Notes: a model not told the origin generated them from the letters alone. A stretch of DNA of 64,000 nucleotides from Polynucleobacter sp. MWH-UH35A (GCF_018687075.1 NZ_CP061285.1:248001-312000), one strand, 5' to 3'; counted from the stretch's first letter, positions 27,552-37,799 are shown. Numbers and translations are program-made.

Positions 27552-27934
27552 TGAAAGAATTAAAACCCATTCGAAATAAGCTTGAATATAAAGATGCTCT
27601 AGCTCAAGCGTCTTACTATTTTGATCATGAGCCCAAACCTGGGACCAAGGATGGGGATAGATTCGAGATCCTCTTAATGCTTATAGAGGCTTACGAGAGC
27701 AAGCACTATGCGATTTCTCCGCCAGAGCCCATTGAAGCAATCAAATTCAGAATGGAGCAGTCTGGCTTGAGTCCAAAGGATTTGCAGCCGATGATTGGTG
27801 GCTTAAATCGCGTATATGAGATATTGAATCGTAAACGTCCTCTGACGCTAAAGATGATTTGGAGGTTGCACTCTATGTTGGGAATCCCTGCTGATAGTTT
27901 GATTCAGCAGGATGATGAGCTACGCACAGCCTAA
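27551..27934 (+). CDS. higA: HigA family antitoxin
   Basis: A 127-residue antitoxin with a C-terminal helix-turn-helix. The conserved segment AIKFRMEQSGLSPKDLQPMIGG (about residues 59-80) plus NRKRPLTLKMIWRLHSMLGIP is typical of HigA proteins partnered with MRIIAKK-type HigB. It would bind HigB and repress the promoter at 27211-27239. Its end lies 6 bases from the convergent end of queC. Confidence 0.9.
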   Translation: MKELKPIRNKLEYKDALAQASYYFDHEPKPGTKDGDRFEILLMLIEAYESKHYAISPPEPIEAIKFRMEQSGLSPKDLQPMIGGLNRVYEILNRKRPLTLKMIWRLHSMLGIPADSLIQQDDELRTA

Positions 27935-27939
27935 TACCC

Positions 27940-28683
27940 TTAATACTTTTTTTGATAGCGGGTGGGGTCGCCCACATTAGCTTGCTTAAAGCCCGCCTGT
28001 CTTAGACGACAAGACTCGCATTCCCCACAGGCTTCACCTAGGTCATTTGCCTGGTAACAAGAAACGGTTTGGGAGTAATCCACACCTAGTGTGTTGCCTA
28101 GTTGAATGATCTCTGCCTTAGTGAGATTAATGATGGGTGCATGCACCCGAAAGCGGTTCGCATCGTTGATTGCTTCTACTCCGGCCTTGGTAGCAAGGTT
28201 GGCCATATTCTCAAAAGAGGCTACATACTCTGGTCTGCAATCGGGGTAGCCTGAGTAATCTACTGCATTAGCGCCATAGAAAACATCTAAGCCACCCAAT
28301 GACTCTGCCCAACCTAATGCAAGTGATAACAAGATCGTGTTGCGTGCTGGCACATAAGTAACGGGAATTTCTTGATCTTTGCCAGGAGTAATCGGAACAG
28401 CGATAGACGAATCGGTTAAAGCAGAGCCGCCAAAACGGGTGAGATCTAAATTAACTACTTCATGTCTTGCAACCCCAATTTGTTTGGCAATATGTTTGGC
28501 AGCGGCTAACTCTGAAGAGTGGCGCTGACCGTAACCTACGGAAAGGGCATAAGGGGTGTAGCCGAGGTCTTTAGCAAGCGCAAGAACCGTAGTGGAGTCT
28601 AGTCCACCTGAAAATAAGATGACTGCTGGAGCACCCGCCTTGCGGGGCGCCAGAGATTCAAATGCAGCTGAAAGCTTTGACAT
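27940..28683 (-). CDS. queC: 7-cyano-7-deazaguanine synthase QueC
   Basis: Converts 7-carboxy-7-deazaguanine to preQ0 with ammonia and ATP in queuosine synthesis. It has 247 residues. The ATP pyrophosphatase loop FSGGLDSTT is at 24-32, and a C-terminal zinc-binding Cys cluster (CYQ..., then [11 protein letters not shown]) is intact. It lies 17 bases downstream of cpoB in the same direction, the common tol-pal-cpoB-queC arrangement. Confidence 0.96.
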   Translation of the reverse strand: MSKLSAAFESLAPRKAGAPAVILFSGGLDSTTVLALAKDLGYTPYALSVGYGQRHSSELAAAKHIAKQIGVARHEVVNLDLTRFGGSALTDSSIAVPITPGKDQEIPVTYVPARNTILLSLALGWAESLGGLDVFYGANAVDYSGYPDCRPEYVASFENMANLATKAGVEAINDANRFRVHAPIINLTKAEIIQLGNTLGVDYSQTVSCYQANDLGEACGECESCRLRQAGFKQANVGDPTRYQKKY

Positions 28684-28700
28684 GCTGTTATGAAGAGTCT

Positions 28701-29432
28701 TTACTTCGTGCCAGCGATGAGTTGCTGTGCATCTTTAGCTGCGTCAGTATCTGGATACTTGGCAATGATCTCACTAAAGGTTTTCTTGGCTGCTGCTTTG
28801 TTACCACTCTCCAATTGAGCATTTCCTAATGTGACCATTGCCGTAGGAATGCGTGGATGATTAGGATATCTCTTGATTAGATTTTGGAGTTGACTGATTG
28901 CTCCAGCATATTCTTTATTGGCATACTTGCTGTTACCACTCCAATAAAGGGCAAGTGGTAAGTAAGGACTTTTTGGATACTTTGCAGTGAAGGCAGCAAA
29001 GCTATCGTCAGCTTTCTTTAGATTGCCGGCTTGGAATGCCTTCAATGCATCGTCGTAAGCTTTTTTCTCGCCAGGTTGAACTGTTCCAGAAACACCTTCA
29101 ATTGTTACTGTGCGTGGTTCAAAATTACCTAAGCGAGTATCAAGATCTTGGTAGTAAGTCTTTTGACTGTTGTTAATGTCTTCGCCTTGCTTTTGAAGCT
29201 CTTCCACTTTGCCGCGAAGCTCAGCATTCTCAGTTTTGAGTTTGTCGATCTGACCCTGCAACTCCAGCTGGGTGGTGGCTAGAGACTTGCGTAGATCCAG
29301 AATAGCCTTACGTGCTTCGTCATCAGAGAAGAGGGCCCAAGCGCTATTGGATGCGCCCAAGCAGATGAGTGCAGCACTTAAACAAAACGCTCGTGAGAGC
29401 GTTTGTTTTGCAGAGTAAGAAAGCGCCATCAT
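28701..29432 (-). CDS. cpoB: CpoB/YbgF cell division coordinator, Tol-Pal partner
   Basis: A periplasmic protein linking outer-membrane constriction to peptidoglycan synthesis. It has 243 residues: a signal peptide (about 1-33), an N-terminal coiled coil (about 40-85, Lys/Glu/Gln-rich) that trimerises, and a C-terminal TPR domain containing [16 protein letters not shown] and two further repeats. The start has two consecutive ATG codons (29432 and 29429); the first shares one base with the pal stop. Confidence 0.93.
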   Translation of the reverse strand: MMALSYSAKQTLSRAFCLSAALICLGASNSAWALFSDDEARKAILDLRKSLATTQLELQGQIDKLKTENAELRGKVEELQKQGEDINNSQKTYYQDLDTRLGNFEPRTVTIEGVSGTVQPGEKKAYDDALKAFQAGNLKKADDSFAAFTAKYPKSPYLPLALYWSGNSKYANKEYAGAISQLQNLIKRYPNHPRIPTAMVTLGNAQLESGNKAAAKKTFSEIIAKYPDTDAAKDAQQLIAGTK

Positions 29433-29935
29433 TAGTTTGTGATGTAAACAATGTCAGCGCGACGATTTTCTGCCCAAGCTGCTTCAGTATCACCCTCAGC
29501 CTTTGGTTTTTCTTTGCCAAAGCTGACTGCTTCCATTTGGTCGTCAGAAACGCCCATCAAGTTCAACGATTTGCGTACAGCATCAGAGCGTCTTTGACCG
29601 AGAGCTAAGTTGTACTCAGCAGTTCCGCGTTCATCGGTATTGCCTTGAATAATGATTTTTTGCTTTGGATTGGCTTTTAAGTAACTTGCATGCGCAGACA
29701 ACATCTTTTGATATTTAGTCTGAACGGTGTACTCGTCAAAACCAAAGTAAACACTCTTCTCAAAGAGTGGGCTGCTTGGATCGTTCCATGGCTGAGAGCC
29801 AAATTTACCGCTTCCACCGCTACCGTTAGCACCGTCAGTGTCATCTAGCTTGACGCTGGAACATGCCGCCATGAGAAATGCTGTTGCGCCGATCAGGGCA
29901 AATGTCGCTGCGCGACGTGCGATAGAAATCTTCAT
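29432..29935 (-). CDS. pal: Peptidoglycan-associated lipoprotein Pal
   Basis: An outer-membrane lipoprotein that binds peptidoglycan and TolB. It has 167 residues with a lipoprotein signal ending LMAAC (Cys at 25). The OmpA-like domain shows YFGFDEYTV, then GNTDERGTAEYNLALGQRR, which includes the diaminopimelate-binding Asp/Arg. It sits between tolB and cpoB. Confidence 0.96.
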   Translation of the reverse strand: MKISIARRAATFALIGATAFLMAACSSVKLDDTDGANGSGGSGKFGSQPWNDPSSPLFEKSVYFGFDEYTVQTKYQKMLSAHASYLKANPKQKIIIQGNTDERGTAEYNLALGQRRSDAVRKSLNLMGVSDDQMEAVSFGKEKPKAEGDTEAAWAENRRADIVYITN

Positions 29936-30021
29936 GAATTTTCCTTTTTCCTACAGACTGAATCTATAAATGAATCAATAGACAATATTATGCCCCTAAG
30001 AGCATCTAAAGTGACTATTTC

Positions 30022-30039
30022 AACCCCTAAAAAGGGGTT
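30022..30039. other. Hairpin in the tolB-pal gap
   Basis: A perfect 7-bp inverted repeat AACCCCT / AGGGGTT with a four-base A loop in the 127-base gap between tolB and pal. No U run follows on the minus strand, so it is not a clear terminator. It could stabilise or process tolB mRNA, or partly attenuate readthrough into the highly expressed pal gene. Confidence 0.5.
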
Positions 30040-30062
30040 TGGAGGATCTAGGCTACTTAGAA

Positions 30063-31391
30063 TTAGTCCATGAATGGACCCCAGGATGGCTGACGAACAT
30101 CAGATCCTGGAATGCTGAGCACCTGCTTAGAGTTGCCGTCCACAGAAACGGCTGCAAGAACGCGCTTGCCTCCCACCTTTGTGGAATAGAGAACGTAGCG
30201 ACCATTAGCAGCAAAAGAAGGGGACTCATCACTAGTGCCATCGGTGAGAGCTTGAGAATCACCTGTTGCTAGATTCAGAATATAGAGACGGTATGCGCCA
30301 CCAACGTTAGCGATATAAGCTAAATATTTTCCATCTGGTGAGATGCGAGGAGATGTTACAAAACCTTGTTTAAAGGTTATACGCTTCACGCCCTCAGCTT
30401 GTTCACCATCAGCATTCATGCGATAGATTTGAGGATTACCGCCGCGATCGCTCGTGAAATAAATATAACGACCATCAGCAGAGTACTGCGGCTCAGTATC
30501 AATGGTGTTGCCGCGAGTTAAGCGATGCAGGCCAGTGCCATCAGCATTGATACCGTAGATTTGTGTATTGCCATCTTTAGAGAGTGAGATAGCCAGTTTC
30601 TTGCCGTCTGGTGACCATGCGGGAGCACTGTTATTTCCCTTTTGATTTGAAAGAGAAATACGACGACCAGTAGCAAGCTCATGAACATAAATTACAGGCT
30701 TACGATCTTCAAAAGAAACGTACGCCACTTTTTTACCATCCGGTGACCAGGAAGGAGAGATGATGGGCTCACCACTATTCATAGCGTTACGAATATTCTG
30801 ACCGTCGGCATCCGATATCACTAGGCGATAGCGCTTGCCATCCTTAATGACATAAGACAGGCGGGTAGAGAACACACCACGCTCACCCAGCAACTTGTAG
30901 ATGATGTCATCGGCAATCTTATGAGCAGCTGCACGTAAATTATCAGCACTGGAATTGAGGTTCAAGCCACCCAGACTTTGTGATTTACGAACATCAAATA
31001 ACTTGTAGTGAATATCAAATTGATTGTTACCAGTTTGAACTACCGAGCCAACGACAAGTGCATCGGTGCCACGTGCTGTCCAGGATTTGTAATTGGGCGT
31101 ACCTTCATCGCTCTCAACGGCATTGCCGTTCTCGGTATTTTTAAAGTAACCGCTGCGGGCTAAATCTTGACGAATGATTTCTGTAACGCTGGTAGGTAAT
31201 TTATTTTCATCTTTGAATCGCATGACTGCGATTGGGTAGAGCGATTGACCAACGCCAGTGATTTCAATATTCATCTGCGCATGTGCGGGCGCAGAAATTG
31301 TCATGCTTGTGAATAAAACAAATAGGACTAAGCTAAAAGAGTGCAGTGGCGATGCCAGCTTTTGAATCTGTCTTTTTGCTATTTGCAGCAT
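30063..31391 (-). CDS. tolB: Tol-Pal system beta-propeller protein TolB
   Basis: A periplasmic protein linking TolA and Pal. It has 442 residues: signal peptide (about 1-39, ending PAHAQ), an N-terminal alpha/beta domain, and a C-terminal six-bladed beta propeller with repeated SPDGKK-type motifs (SWSPDGKKVAY, AWSPDGKKLA, RISPDGKYLAY). It starts 3 bases after the tolA stop. Confidence 0.97.
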   Translation of the reverse strand: MLQIAKRQIQKLASPLHSFSLVLFVLFTSMTISAPAHAQMNIEITGVGQSLYPIAVMRFKDENKLPTSVTEIIRQDLARSGYFKNTENGNAVESDEGTPNYKSWTARGTDALVVGSVVQTGNNQFDIHYKLFDVRKSQSLGGLNLNSSADNLRAAAHKIADDIIYKLLGERGVFSTRLSYVIKDGKRYRLVISDADGQNIRNAMNSGEPIISPSWSPDGKKVAYVSFEDRKPVIYVHELATGRRISLSNQKGNNSAPAWSPDGKKLAISLSKDGNTQIYGINADGTGLHRLTRGNTIDTEPQYSADGRYIYFTSDRGGNPQIYRMNADGEQAEGVKRITFKQGFVTSPRISPDGKYLAYIANVGGAYRLYILNLATGDSQALTDGTSDESPSFAANGRYVLYSTKVGGKRVLAAVSVDGNSKQVLSIPGSDVRQPSWGPFMD

Positions 31392-31394
31392 GAA

Positions 31395-32213
31395 TTAATC
31401 CTTGGGTTTAAAGGTCAGTTTTACTTCTCGTTGAGGAATTTTGCCATTGTCGTCTTTTGGCAGACTCTCTGCCCGAGAAAGTGCCAGCAGAACAGCGCGA
31501 TCCCAACCAGCATTACCACTAGAAGTCTGAATGCTGGTACTTAAAATCGCCCCATCTGGTGCAAGGTTTACCAGGATGACTGCTGCAGGGTTGCCGCTCA
31601 CAGATTCTGGGTTAAAGACAATCAGCGGTTTAACCTTTTTAATTACTTTATCGGTCCAGCCTGGAGGGGCGTTGCCGCCACCGCCTACGCCACTACCTAC
31701 TGTGCCACCGCTACCACCTTCAGCGCCAGCTGCCGCACGTAAGCGCGCCAATTGATCTGCGCGTGCTTTTTCAGCCGCAGCATTGGCTTTGGTTTCTGCG
31801 GGAGATTGTGCTTTAGGGGCTTCAGCTTTCTTTGGCTCTTCCTTCTTCGGTTTTTCCTTCTCCTTAGGTGGAGGGGGTTTCACTGTTTTCGGTTTTTCTT
31901 TTACAACTTCTTTTTTGGGCGGCTCTTTATCAACCTTCTTTTTCTTGATGGCGATATCTGCAGCTTCCTCTTTGACTTCGGTTTTGAGTTCGGGCTCTGG
32001 CGGCGACTCTACCTGTGGAGCAGAATCCCAGAGCTCCACTTCAACTCCCGAAGAGGTGCTGTTATTCCAACTAATACCAATCATTAAAAAAGCGAGCAAA
32101 CCTAAATGCGCAATTAATGAAAAAGTAAAAGCGCGTTTGGTACTTTCTTCTTTTGTGAAACGACCTCGCTTAAATGGCGAGATGGATGACTGGAAAGTAG
32201 GTGCGCTATTCAT
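31395..32213 (-). CDS. tolA: Cell envelope integrity protein TolA
   Basis: An inner-membrane protein spanning the periplasm and driven by TolQR. It has 272 residues: a cytoplasmic start, one membrane helix (about 29-49, FSLIAHLGLLAFLMIGI), a long Lys/Glu/Pro/Ala-rich rod (about 70-170, shorter than in E. coli), a Gly-rich hinge (about 165-180) and a TonB-like C-terminal domain. Low-complexity coding creates spurious reading frames on the opposite strand. Confidence 0.92.
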   Translation of the reverse strand: MNSAPTFQSSISPFKRGRFTKEESTKRAFTFSLIAHLGLLAFLMIGISWNNSTSSGVEVELWDSAPQVESPPEPELKTEVKEEAADIAIKKKKVDKEPPKKEVVKEKPKTVKPPPPKEKEKPKKEEPKKAEAPKAQSPAETKANAAAEKARADQLARLRAAAGAEGGSGGTVGSGVGGGGNAPPGWTDKVIKKVKPLIVFNPESVSGNPAAVILVNLAPDGAILSTSIQTSSGNAGWDRAVLLALSRAESLPKDDNGKIPQREVKLTFKPKD

Positions 32214-32236
32214 GGGCAGCTAAATGAAGCCTAGCC

Positions 32237-32656
32237 TTACTGGGTCTTGACTGCAAGGCCAACCCGCTTGACGCCATTCTCTTTGAGTTTGGACATCACT
32301 TCCATCACGGTTTCATATTTGATGGATTTATCTGCGGCAATCACAATTGGCTGGTCTGCAGATTTTTCTGCTTGTGATCTTGCAAAAGCGCCAAGCTCAA
32401 ATTTATTTAGCGTTTGTGTGGGATCACCATCTTTGCGCACAATGACATTTTCGTTGGCATCAATGGTTAAAAAGACGGGTGGTAATGATTGCACCTTGGC
32501 ACCACCCACGGTTGGCAAATTGACAACACCTGGATTGACCATGGGCGCAGTAACCATAAAGATCACCAACAACACCAACATGACATCGATGTAAGGAACA
32601 ACATTGATGTCAGACATTGCCCGACGTTTGCTTTTACGTAATGAAGAGCCAGCCAT
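32237..32656 (-). CDS. tolR: TolR, ExbD/TolR family
   Basis: A stator component of the proton-driven Tol motor. It has 139 residues with one N-terminal membrane helix in INVVPYIDVMLVLLVIFM; the Asp of this segment is the conserved proton-pathway residue. The periplasmic domain follows. It sits between tolQ (35 bases upstream) and tolA. Confidence 0.95.
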   Translation of the reverse strand: MAGSSLRKSKRRAMSDINVVPYIDVMLVLLVIFMVTAPMVNPGVVNLPTVGGAKVQSLPPVFLTIDANENVIVRKDGDPTQTLNKFELGAFARSQAEKSADQPIVIAADKSIKYETVMEVMSKLKENGVKRVGLAVKTQ

Positions 32657-32691
32657 AATTTTTTCGCTTATCGATTCGCTAAGTAATTCAA

Positions 32692-33348
32692 TTAGCGTCC
32701 AGCAGTTTGACGCTGCAAGATGTTGGTGAACTCTTCAATAAAAGTTTCGAAGCGAATAGAGAGGCGATCCACATCTGTGGCTGCACGGTTGTAAGCAACC
32801 ACTGCCGGAATTGCCGCAAACAAACCAATGGCTGTAGCGATCAGTGCCTCTGCAATGCCAGGGGCAACTGCAGAGAGAGTGGCATTTTGCACGTTCGCTA
32901 AACCGCGGAAGGAGTGCATGATGCCCCAAACAGTGCCAAAGAGCCCGATATAGGGGGAGACTGAGCCCACGGATGCCAAGAAAGGTAGATTTGCTTCTAA
33001 GAGGTCCATTTCACGTTGGTAAGTGGCTTTCATGGCGCGGCGGGCGGCGTCAATCTCACGACCTTTGGTGAACTCCTGCATTCCGGCTTCAAAGATGTGC
33101 TCTAGGACGGCATCGCTGCGGGTATTGCGCTGGGCAGCCTCCAGGAGGGTGTTGAGGTCTCCGCCGGCCCAAAAGTCACGCTCAAAGCGCTCGGTATCCT
33201 GGCGGACCCCACGTAAAACAGCTGTTTTCTTGAAAATAATGGTCCAAGAGGCTATCGACATGCTGAGTAATAACAACATTACCAACTGTACTAATAGGCT
33301 GGCATTCAGGACTAGGGAGAGGAATGAGAGGTCTTGTGTAGAGGTCAT
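32692..33348 (-). CDS. tolQ: TolQ, MotA/TolQ/ExbB proton channel family
   Basis: Forms the pentameric stator of the Tol motor with TolR. It has 218 residues and three membrane helices (about 12-34, 126-150 and 160-185), with the conserved SVSPYIGLFGTVWGIM segment between. It is the first gene of the tol operon; no ybgC thioesterase precedes it, unlike in E. coli. It diverges from glyA over a 75-base gap. Confidence 0.96.
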   Translation of the reverse strand: MTSTQDLSFLSLVLNASLLVQLVMLLLLSMSIASWTIIFKKTAVLRGVRQDTERFERDFWAGGDLNTLLEAAQRNTRSDAVLEHIFEAGMQEFTKGREIDAARRAMKATYQREMDLLEANLPFLASVGSVSPYIGLFGTVWGIMHSFRGLANVQNATLSAVAPGIAEALIATAIGLFAAIPAVVAYNRAATDVDRLSIRFETFIEEFTNILQRQTAGR

Positions 33349-33378
33349 GGTGGATTTTGTATGATGTAGGTTGATTTT

Positions 33379-33398
33379 ACTAAGTTAATGAACTTAGT
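33379..33398. promoter_or_regulatory. Palindrome in the tolQ-glyA divergent region
   Basis: A perfect inverted repeat, ACTAAGTT-AATG-AACTTAGT, in the only intergenic space between the divergent tolQ and glyA genes. It lies 25 bases before the glyA start. It could be an operator or an mRNA hairpin; a short T run (33407-33411) a few bases downstream could also make it a weak attenuator. Confidence 0.45.
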
Positions 33399-33423
33399 AA
33401 TCCAACTTTTTAGGATTATTGCC

Positions 33424-34668
33424 ATGTTTGACCGTCAGAACACTTTAGCCAAAACCGACCCCCAGTTGTGGGAAGCCATCCAAAACGAAAATAAGCGTCA
33501 GGAAGACCATATTGAGCTGATTGCTTCTGAGAACTACACCTCTCCAGCAGTGATGGCAGCGCAAGGCTCTCAGTTGACCAATAAGTACGCAGAAGGATAT
33601 CCAGGTAAGCGTTATTACGGTGGCTGTGAATTCGTGGACGTGGCTGAGCAATTGGCAATCGATCGTGTCAAAGCTTTGTTTGGTGCTGAAGCGGCAAACG
33701 TGCAACCGCATTGTGGTGCTTCTGCTAACCAAGCGGTCTTTTTGGCATTTTTAAAGCCAGGCGATACCTTTATGGGCATGAGTCTTGCCGAAGGCGGTCA
33801 CTTGACTCACGGTATGGCTTTGAACATGAGCGGTAAGTGGTTTAACCCCATTGCCTATGGTCTCGATAAAAATGAAGAGATTGATTACGAGCAAATGGAG
33901 CGCCTGGCTCGCGAGCACAAACCTAAATTAATTATTGCTGGCGCATCTGCATATTCCTTAAAGATTGATTTTGAGCGCATCGGTAAATTGGCAAAAGAAG
34001 TAGGCGCAATTTTTATGGTCGACATGGCTCACTATGCTGGTTTGGTTGCTGCAGGTGTGTATCCAAATCCTGTGCCACATGCAGACATCGTGACATCAAC
34101 CACCCACAAGAGCTTGCGTGGACCACGTGGCGGCATCATTTTGATGAAGGCTGAGCATGAGAAGGCGATTAATTCTGCTGTGTTCCCGGGCTTGCAGGGC
34201 GGTCCTTTGATGCATGTGATTGCTGGTAAAGCAGTGGCGTTCAAAGAAGCAGCGGAGCCAAGCTTCAAAGATTATCAAAAGCAGGTGGTAGCTAATGCAA
34301 AGGCACTTGCAGAAACATTGATTGCTCGTGGCCTACGTATTGTTTCTGGTGGAACAGATTCTCATGTGATGTTGGTTGATTTGCGTGCCAAGAAAATGAC
34401 GGGCAAAGAAGCGGAGCGTGTGTTGGGCGAAGCGCACATTACTTGCAATAAGAATGGCATCCCGAACGATCCTGAAAAACCAATGGTTACTAGTGGTATT
34501 CGTTTGGGTACACCTGCGATGACTACTCGTGGATTTAAAGAAGCTGAAGCAAGACAAGTAGGTAACTTTATTGCCGATGTTTTGGATAACCCAAATGATC
34601 CAGAGAATATCGCTAAGGTGCGTGCGCAAGTTGCTGAGTTGACTGAGCGTTTCCCGGTTTACGGTTAA
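33424..34668 (+). CDS. glyA: Serine hydroxymethyltransferase
   Basis: A PLP enzyme interconverting serine and glycine with tetrahydrofolate, the main one-carbon source. It has 414 residues; the PLP Lys is at 229 in [14 protein letters not shown] start at ATG 33424 ([10 protein letters not shown]); the in-frame extension to 33388 is within the promoter palindrome region. It is followed by nrdR, a common betaproteobacterial pairing. Confidence 0.97.
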   Translation: MFDRQNTLAKTDPQLWEAIQNENKRQEDHIELIASENYTSPAVMAAQGSQLTNKYAEGYPGKRYYGGCEFVDVAEQLAIDRVKALFGAEAANVQPHCGASANQAVFLAFLKPGDTFMGMSLAEGGHLTHGMALNMSGKWFNPIAYGLDKNEEIDYEQMERLAREHKPKLIIAGASAYSLKIDFERIGKLAKEVGAIFMVDMAHYAGLVAAGVYPNPVPHADIVTSTTHKSLRGPRGGIILMKAEHEKAINSAVFPGLQGGPLMHVIAGKAVAFKEAAEPSFKDYQKQVVANAKALAETLIARGLRIVSGGTDSHVMLVDLRAKKMTGKEAERVLGEAHITCNKNGIPNDPEKPMVTSGIRLGTPAMTTRGFKEAEARQVGNFIADVLDNPNDPENIAKVRAQVAELTERFPVYG

Positions 34669-34714
34669 GTACTAATTAAGCAATTAGTAACCCAATCAAG
34701 AAAAGAAGAGTTCA

Positions 34715-35161
34715 TTGCGCTGCCCTTTTTGCCATAACGAAGATACCCAGGTTCTAGATACCCGGGTATCTGACGAGGGCGATACTATTCGCCGTCGTCG
34801 CCGTTGCGCCAAATGCGACAAGCGCTTTACAACTTATGAGCGTGTTGAGTTAGTGCTTCCGGCAATCGTGAAGAAAAACGGTAGCCGGGTTGAGTACAGC
34901 CACGACAAGTTGGCTAGCTCAATCAAACTAGCACTTCGTAAGCGCCCAGTTTCTTCAGACTCCGTTGATGAATCCATAGCTCGTATCGAGGAAAAACTTC
35001 TTAGCCTTGGTGAAAAAGAGATCCCAAGCGAACGTGTAGGTGAATTGGTGATGCGCGAGCTCAAGCGTCTCGATAAAGTGGCTTATATTCGTTTTGCTTC
35101 GGTTTACAGAAGCTTTGCAGATATTGAATCTTTTGAGAGCGCCTTAAAAGAGTTGAAATAA
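34715..35161 (+). CDS. nrdR: Transcriptional repressor NrdR
   Basis: Represses ribonucleotide reductase genes in response to dATP/ATP. It has 148 residues: an N-terminal zinc ribbon with Cys3, Cys6, Cys31 and Cys34, then an ATP-cone domain starting near [15 protein letters not shown]. The start is TTG at 34715, supported by an AGAAGAG ribosome-binding site and by the family's fixed M-x-CPFC beginning. Confidence 0.96.
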   Translation: MRCPFCHNEDTQVLDTRVSDEGDTIRRRRRCAKCDKRFTTYERVELVLPAIVKKNGSRVEYSHDKLASSIKLALRKRPVSSDSVDESIARIEEKLLSLGEKEIPSERVGELVMRELKRLDKVAYIRFASVYRSFADIESFESALKELK

Positions 35162-35170
35162 ATCAATGGG

Positions 35171-35488
35171 TTAGAGGACTACGTCTAAACCCTTTCTTTC
35201 AATAAGCGACAAAAGTTTTAAAGATGGTCCACTCGGGCTTTTATCGCCCGCCTCCCATTTTTGAATGGTTGATAGACTGGCATTAATAGCGACCGCAAAC
35301 ACTGCTTGGCTTAAGTGAGTTTTAGCCCTTAAGCGTTTTATCCTGGTAGGAGTCATTGGCTTTACATCAAGATTTTTTAAGGCCTCAAACTCATCCATGC
35401 TTTTCTTTGTGATCACTCCTGCTGCATGCAAGCCCAATACCGTCTCTTGCATCTCTTGAATAATTCGACTTTTCTTATTATTTTTCAT
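35171..35488 (-). CDS. XRE-family antitoxin (helix-turn-helix)
   Basis: A 105-residue DNA-binding protein. The HTH lies in its C-terminal half: LRAKTHLSQAVFAVAINASLSTIQKWE. The N-terminal half (to about 45) probably wraps the toxin. It overlaps the end of the upstream RelE-like toxin gene by 11 bases, forming a toxin-first pair. It should repress from the palindrome at 35871-35891. The 3' end abuts nrdR in convergent orientation. Confidence 0.85.
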   Translation of the reverse strand: MKNNKKSRIIQEMQETVLGLHAAGVITKKSMDEFEALKNLDVKPMTPTRIKRLRAKTHLSQAVFAVAINASLSTIQKWEAGDKSPSGPSLKLLSLIERKGLDVVL

Positions 35489-35864
35489 CGATCTTTATTT
35501 CCTCTAATTTACCTTCGTCAATAGCGATATCTATTTCTCGATCTACCAAACTTAACAGTCTTTTTGCCGTTTCTTGGAAATAGATTAATTCTTCATTGCT
35601 TATGTTGGATTTTTCATTCTTTGCAAAACCATACATAAAGTACCAACATCTCAAAAGTTTGGTTGCCACGACCACTCTGGCACCTCCTCTTTTACCTATG
35701 CCCTGGAGTTTCACTCGCTTTTTGTAAACATTGCAACCCAAGTCTGCGTCGATGAGACCTTTTTCCATTTCCTCAACTGCGCTCAATAAGCTACGGTCAT
35801 TTAAAGTATTTTTGCTTAACCATCTTGCAAATGGTTTAGTTACAAAGATGCGTTTTTTAGTCAT
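35478..35864 (-). CDS. RelE-superfamily toxin (NadS/HigB-2-like pair)
   Basis: A 128-residue protein of the RelE/DUF1044 type. Family features include VYKKRVKLQGIGKRGGARVVVA in the middle and RCWYFMYGFAKNEKSNIS after, where the last is the typical 'fl.gFaK.ekanis' segment. It would cleave ribosome-bound mRNA. It is inserted between nrdR and adk, where relatives usually have no such genes. Confidence 0.85.
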   Translation of the reverse strand: MTKKRIFVTKPFARWLSKNTLNDRSLLSAVEEMEKGLIDADLGCNVYKKRVKLQGIGKRGGARVVVATKLLRCWYFMYGFAKNEKSNISNEELIYFQETAKRLLSLVDREIDIAIDEGKLEEIKIDEK

Positions 35865-35870
35865 CCAAAA

Positions 35871-35891
35871 CTATATCACTTAGTGGTATAG
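35871..35891. promoter_or_regulatory. Operator-like palindrome of the RelE/XRE TA pair
   Basis: An inverted repeat CTATATCAC-TTA-GTGGTATAG with one mismatched pair, 7 bases before the toxin start codon on the minus strand. It also supplies TATA-rich -10 candidates. It is the natural binding site for the XRE antitoxin. Confidence 0.55.
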
Positions 35892-35914
35892 AGATAATAA
35901 CCTATATCTTGATA

Positions 35915-35945
35915 ATGAAAAAGGGGTTGCCATGGCAACCCCTTT
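35915..35945 (-). terminator. Rho-independent terminator after adk
   Basis: A perfect 26-base palindrome (35920-35945; AAAGGGGTTGCCA and its complement) followed on the minus strand by several more T. It lies 19 bases past the adk stop and separates adk from the downstream TA pair. Its symmetry gives a hairpin on either strand, but the T run favours leftward termination. Confidence 0.8.
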
Positions 35946-35963
35946 AAGGAAGGCGCAAACTTA

Positions 35964-36677
<714 letters not shown>

Positions 36678-36743
36678 TTAGAAACCTATTGCCTAGGATT
36701 ATCCCCGAGAAGATTAAAGCTGCCAGGTTGGTGGTGTGTTGGC

Positions 36744-37508
36744 TTAGGAGCTAGCCAGTAGCTGGCGCACTCTTTTCAGGTCTTCTGGGGTATCGACCCC
36801 AGCTGGAGGAGCCTCAGGGGCCGTATGAACCGCTATGCGGTAACCGTTCCAGAGGGCGCGGAGTTGTTCTAGGGCTTCAGCCTGCTCTGGGGGTGCCGAC
36901 TCTAGACGGGTGTAGGCCTGCAGAAAGTCGGCTCGGTAGGCGTAGATGCCTAGGTGACGTAAATGCTCAGTTTTATGGTTTACCTCCGAATCTCTTACAA
37001 AGGGTATCGGCGCTCTTGAAAAATACAATGCCTCGCCTGAGCGATTCAGAACGACTTTCACCACATTGGGATTGTTGATCTCAGCGCCATCGGTAATGGG
37101 TACGGCAACGGTAGAGATGGCACATTGGTCGTGATTCGCTAAAGTGTGCGCTACCTGATTGATTAATTCTGGTGGAATGAGTGGTTCATCACCTTGCACA
37201 TTCACAATCAAAGCATTGCTTGGTAGCTTGAGAAGTTGAGCAACTTCTGCAATGCGGTCAGTGCCGGTAGGATGATCTGCTCTAGTAAGTAAACACTCAA
37301 TGCGGTGTTCATCACAAGCGGCTTGTATTTCTGGTGAATCCGTTGCAACCACAACGCTTTGCGCAAGTGATTGCTTAGCACGTTCTGCAACACGAATTAC
37401 CATGGGTTTACCACCAATGTCCGCCAAAGGTTTACGTGGCAAGCGAGTGGATCCCAGTCTGGCTGGAATAACGACTAAAAAATCAGGAGCCTTAGAGTCA
37501 GCGTGCAT
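36744..37508 (-). CDS. kdsB: 3-deoxy-manno-octulosonate cytidylyltransferase
   Basis: Activates Kdo as CMP-Kdo for the LPS inner core. It has 254 residues with VVIPARLGSTRLPRKPLADI at 12-31 (the CTP-binding start) and NVQGDEPLIPPELI containing the metal-binding Asp. It lies downstream of the Trm112-family gene, 41 bases away, in an LPS-related run with lpxK. Confidence 0.96.
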   Translation of the reverse strand: MHADSKAPDFLVVIPARLGSTRLPRKPLADIGGKPMVIRVAERAKQSLAQSVVVATDSPEIQAACDEHRIECLLTRADHPTGTDRIAEVAQLLKLPSNALIVNVQGDEPLIPPELINQVAHTLANHDQCAISTVAVPITDGAEINNPNVVKVVLNRSGEALYFSRAPIPFVRDSEVNHKTEHLRHLGIYAYRADFLQAYTRLESAPPEQAEALEQLRALWNGYRIAVHTAPEAPPAGVDTPEDLKRVRQLLASS

Positions 37509-37549
37509 TGCTATGACTTACTGTGCGGTGATATTGAGGATGTAAATAT

Positions 37550-37729
37550 TTAAGCAATTTCATCGGCGCTGAGCGTGCGCGCCTCATCCACCAGCATGAC
37601 TGGCACATCATCGCGGATTGGGTAAGCCAGGCGATCTGCTTTACAAATAAGTTCATGTTTTTCGGCATCTAAATGCAATTGGCTTTTGCACAAAGGGCAA
37701 ACCAAAATATCGAGTAGTCGTTTATCCAT
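37550..37729 (-). CDS. Trm112 family protein (YcaR-type)
   Basis: A 59-residue protein encoded between kdsB and lpxK. It starts [18 protein letters not shown], with the CPLC zinc-type motif at 11-14, a third Cys at 29 and the family's [16 protein letters not shown] segment. This is the UPF0434/Trm112-like small protein typically found with lpxK and kdsB. Eukaryotic and archaeal Trm112 activates methyltransferases; the bacterial role is less clear. Confidence 0.92.
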   Translation of the reverse strand: MDKRLLDILVCPLCKSQLHLDAEKHELICKADRLAYPIRDDVPVMLVDEARTLSADEIA

Positions 37730-37799
37730 GATTTCTTAAATGATGTTTTTAAATAAGTGATGAGACAGTGTAGTGCTTTGTGAGCCAAAATCACAAGCG

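Noticed and set aside
31752..32223. Overlapping plus-strand frames rich in Phe, Leu and Ser opposite tolA
   Set aside because: They are produced by the Lys/Glu/Pro repeats of TolA read on the other strand.
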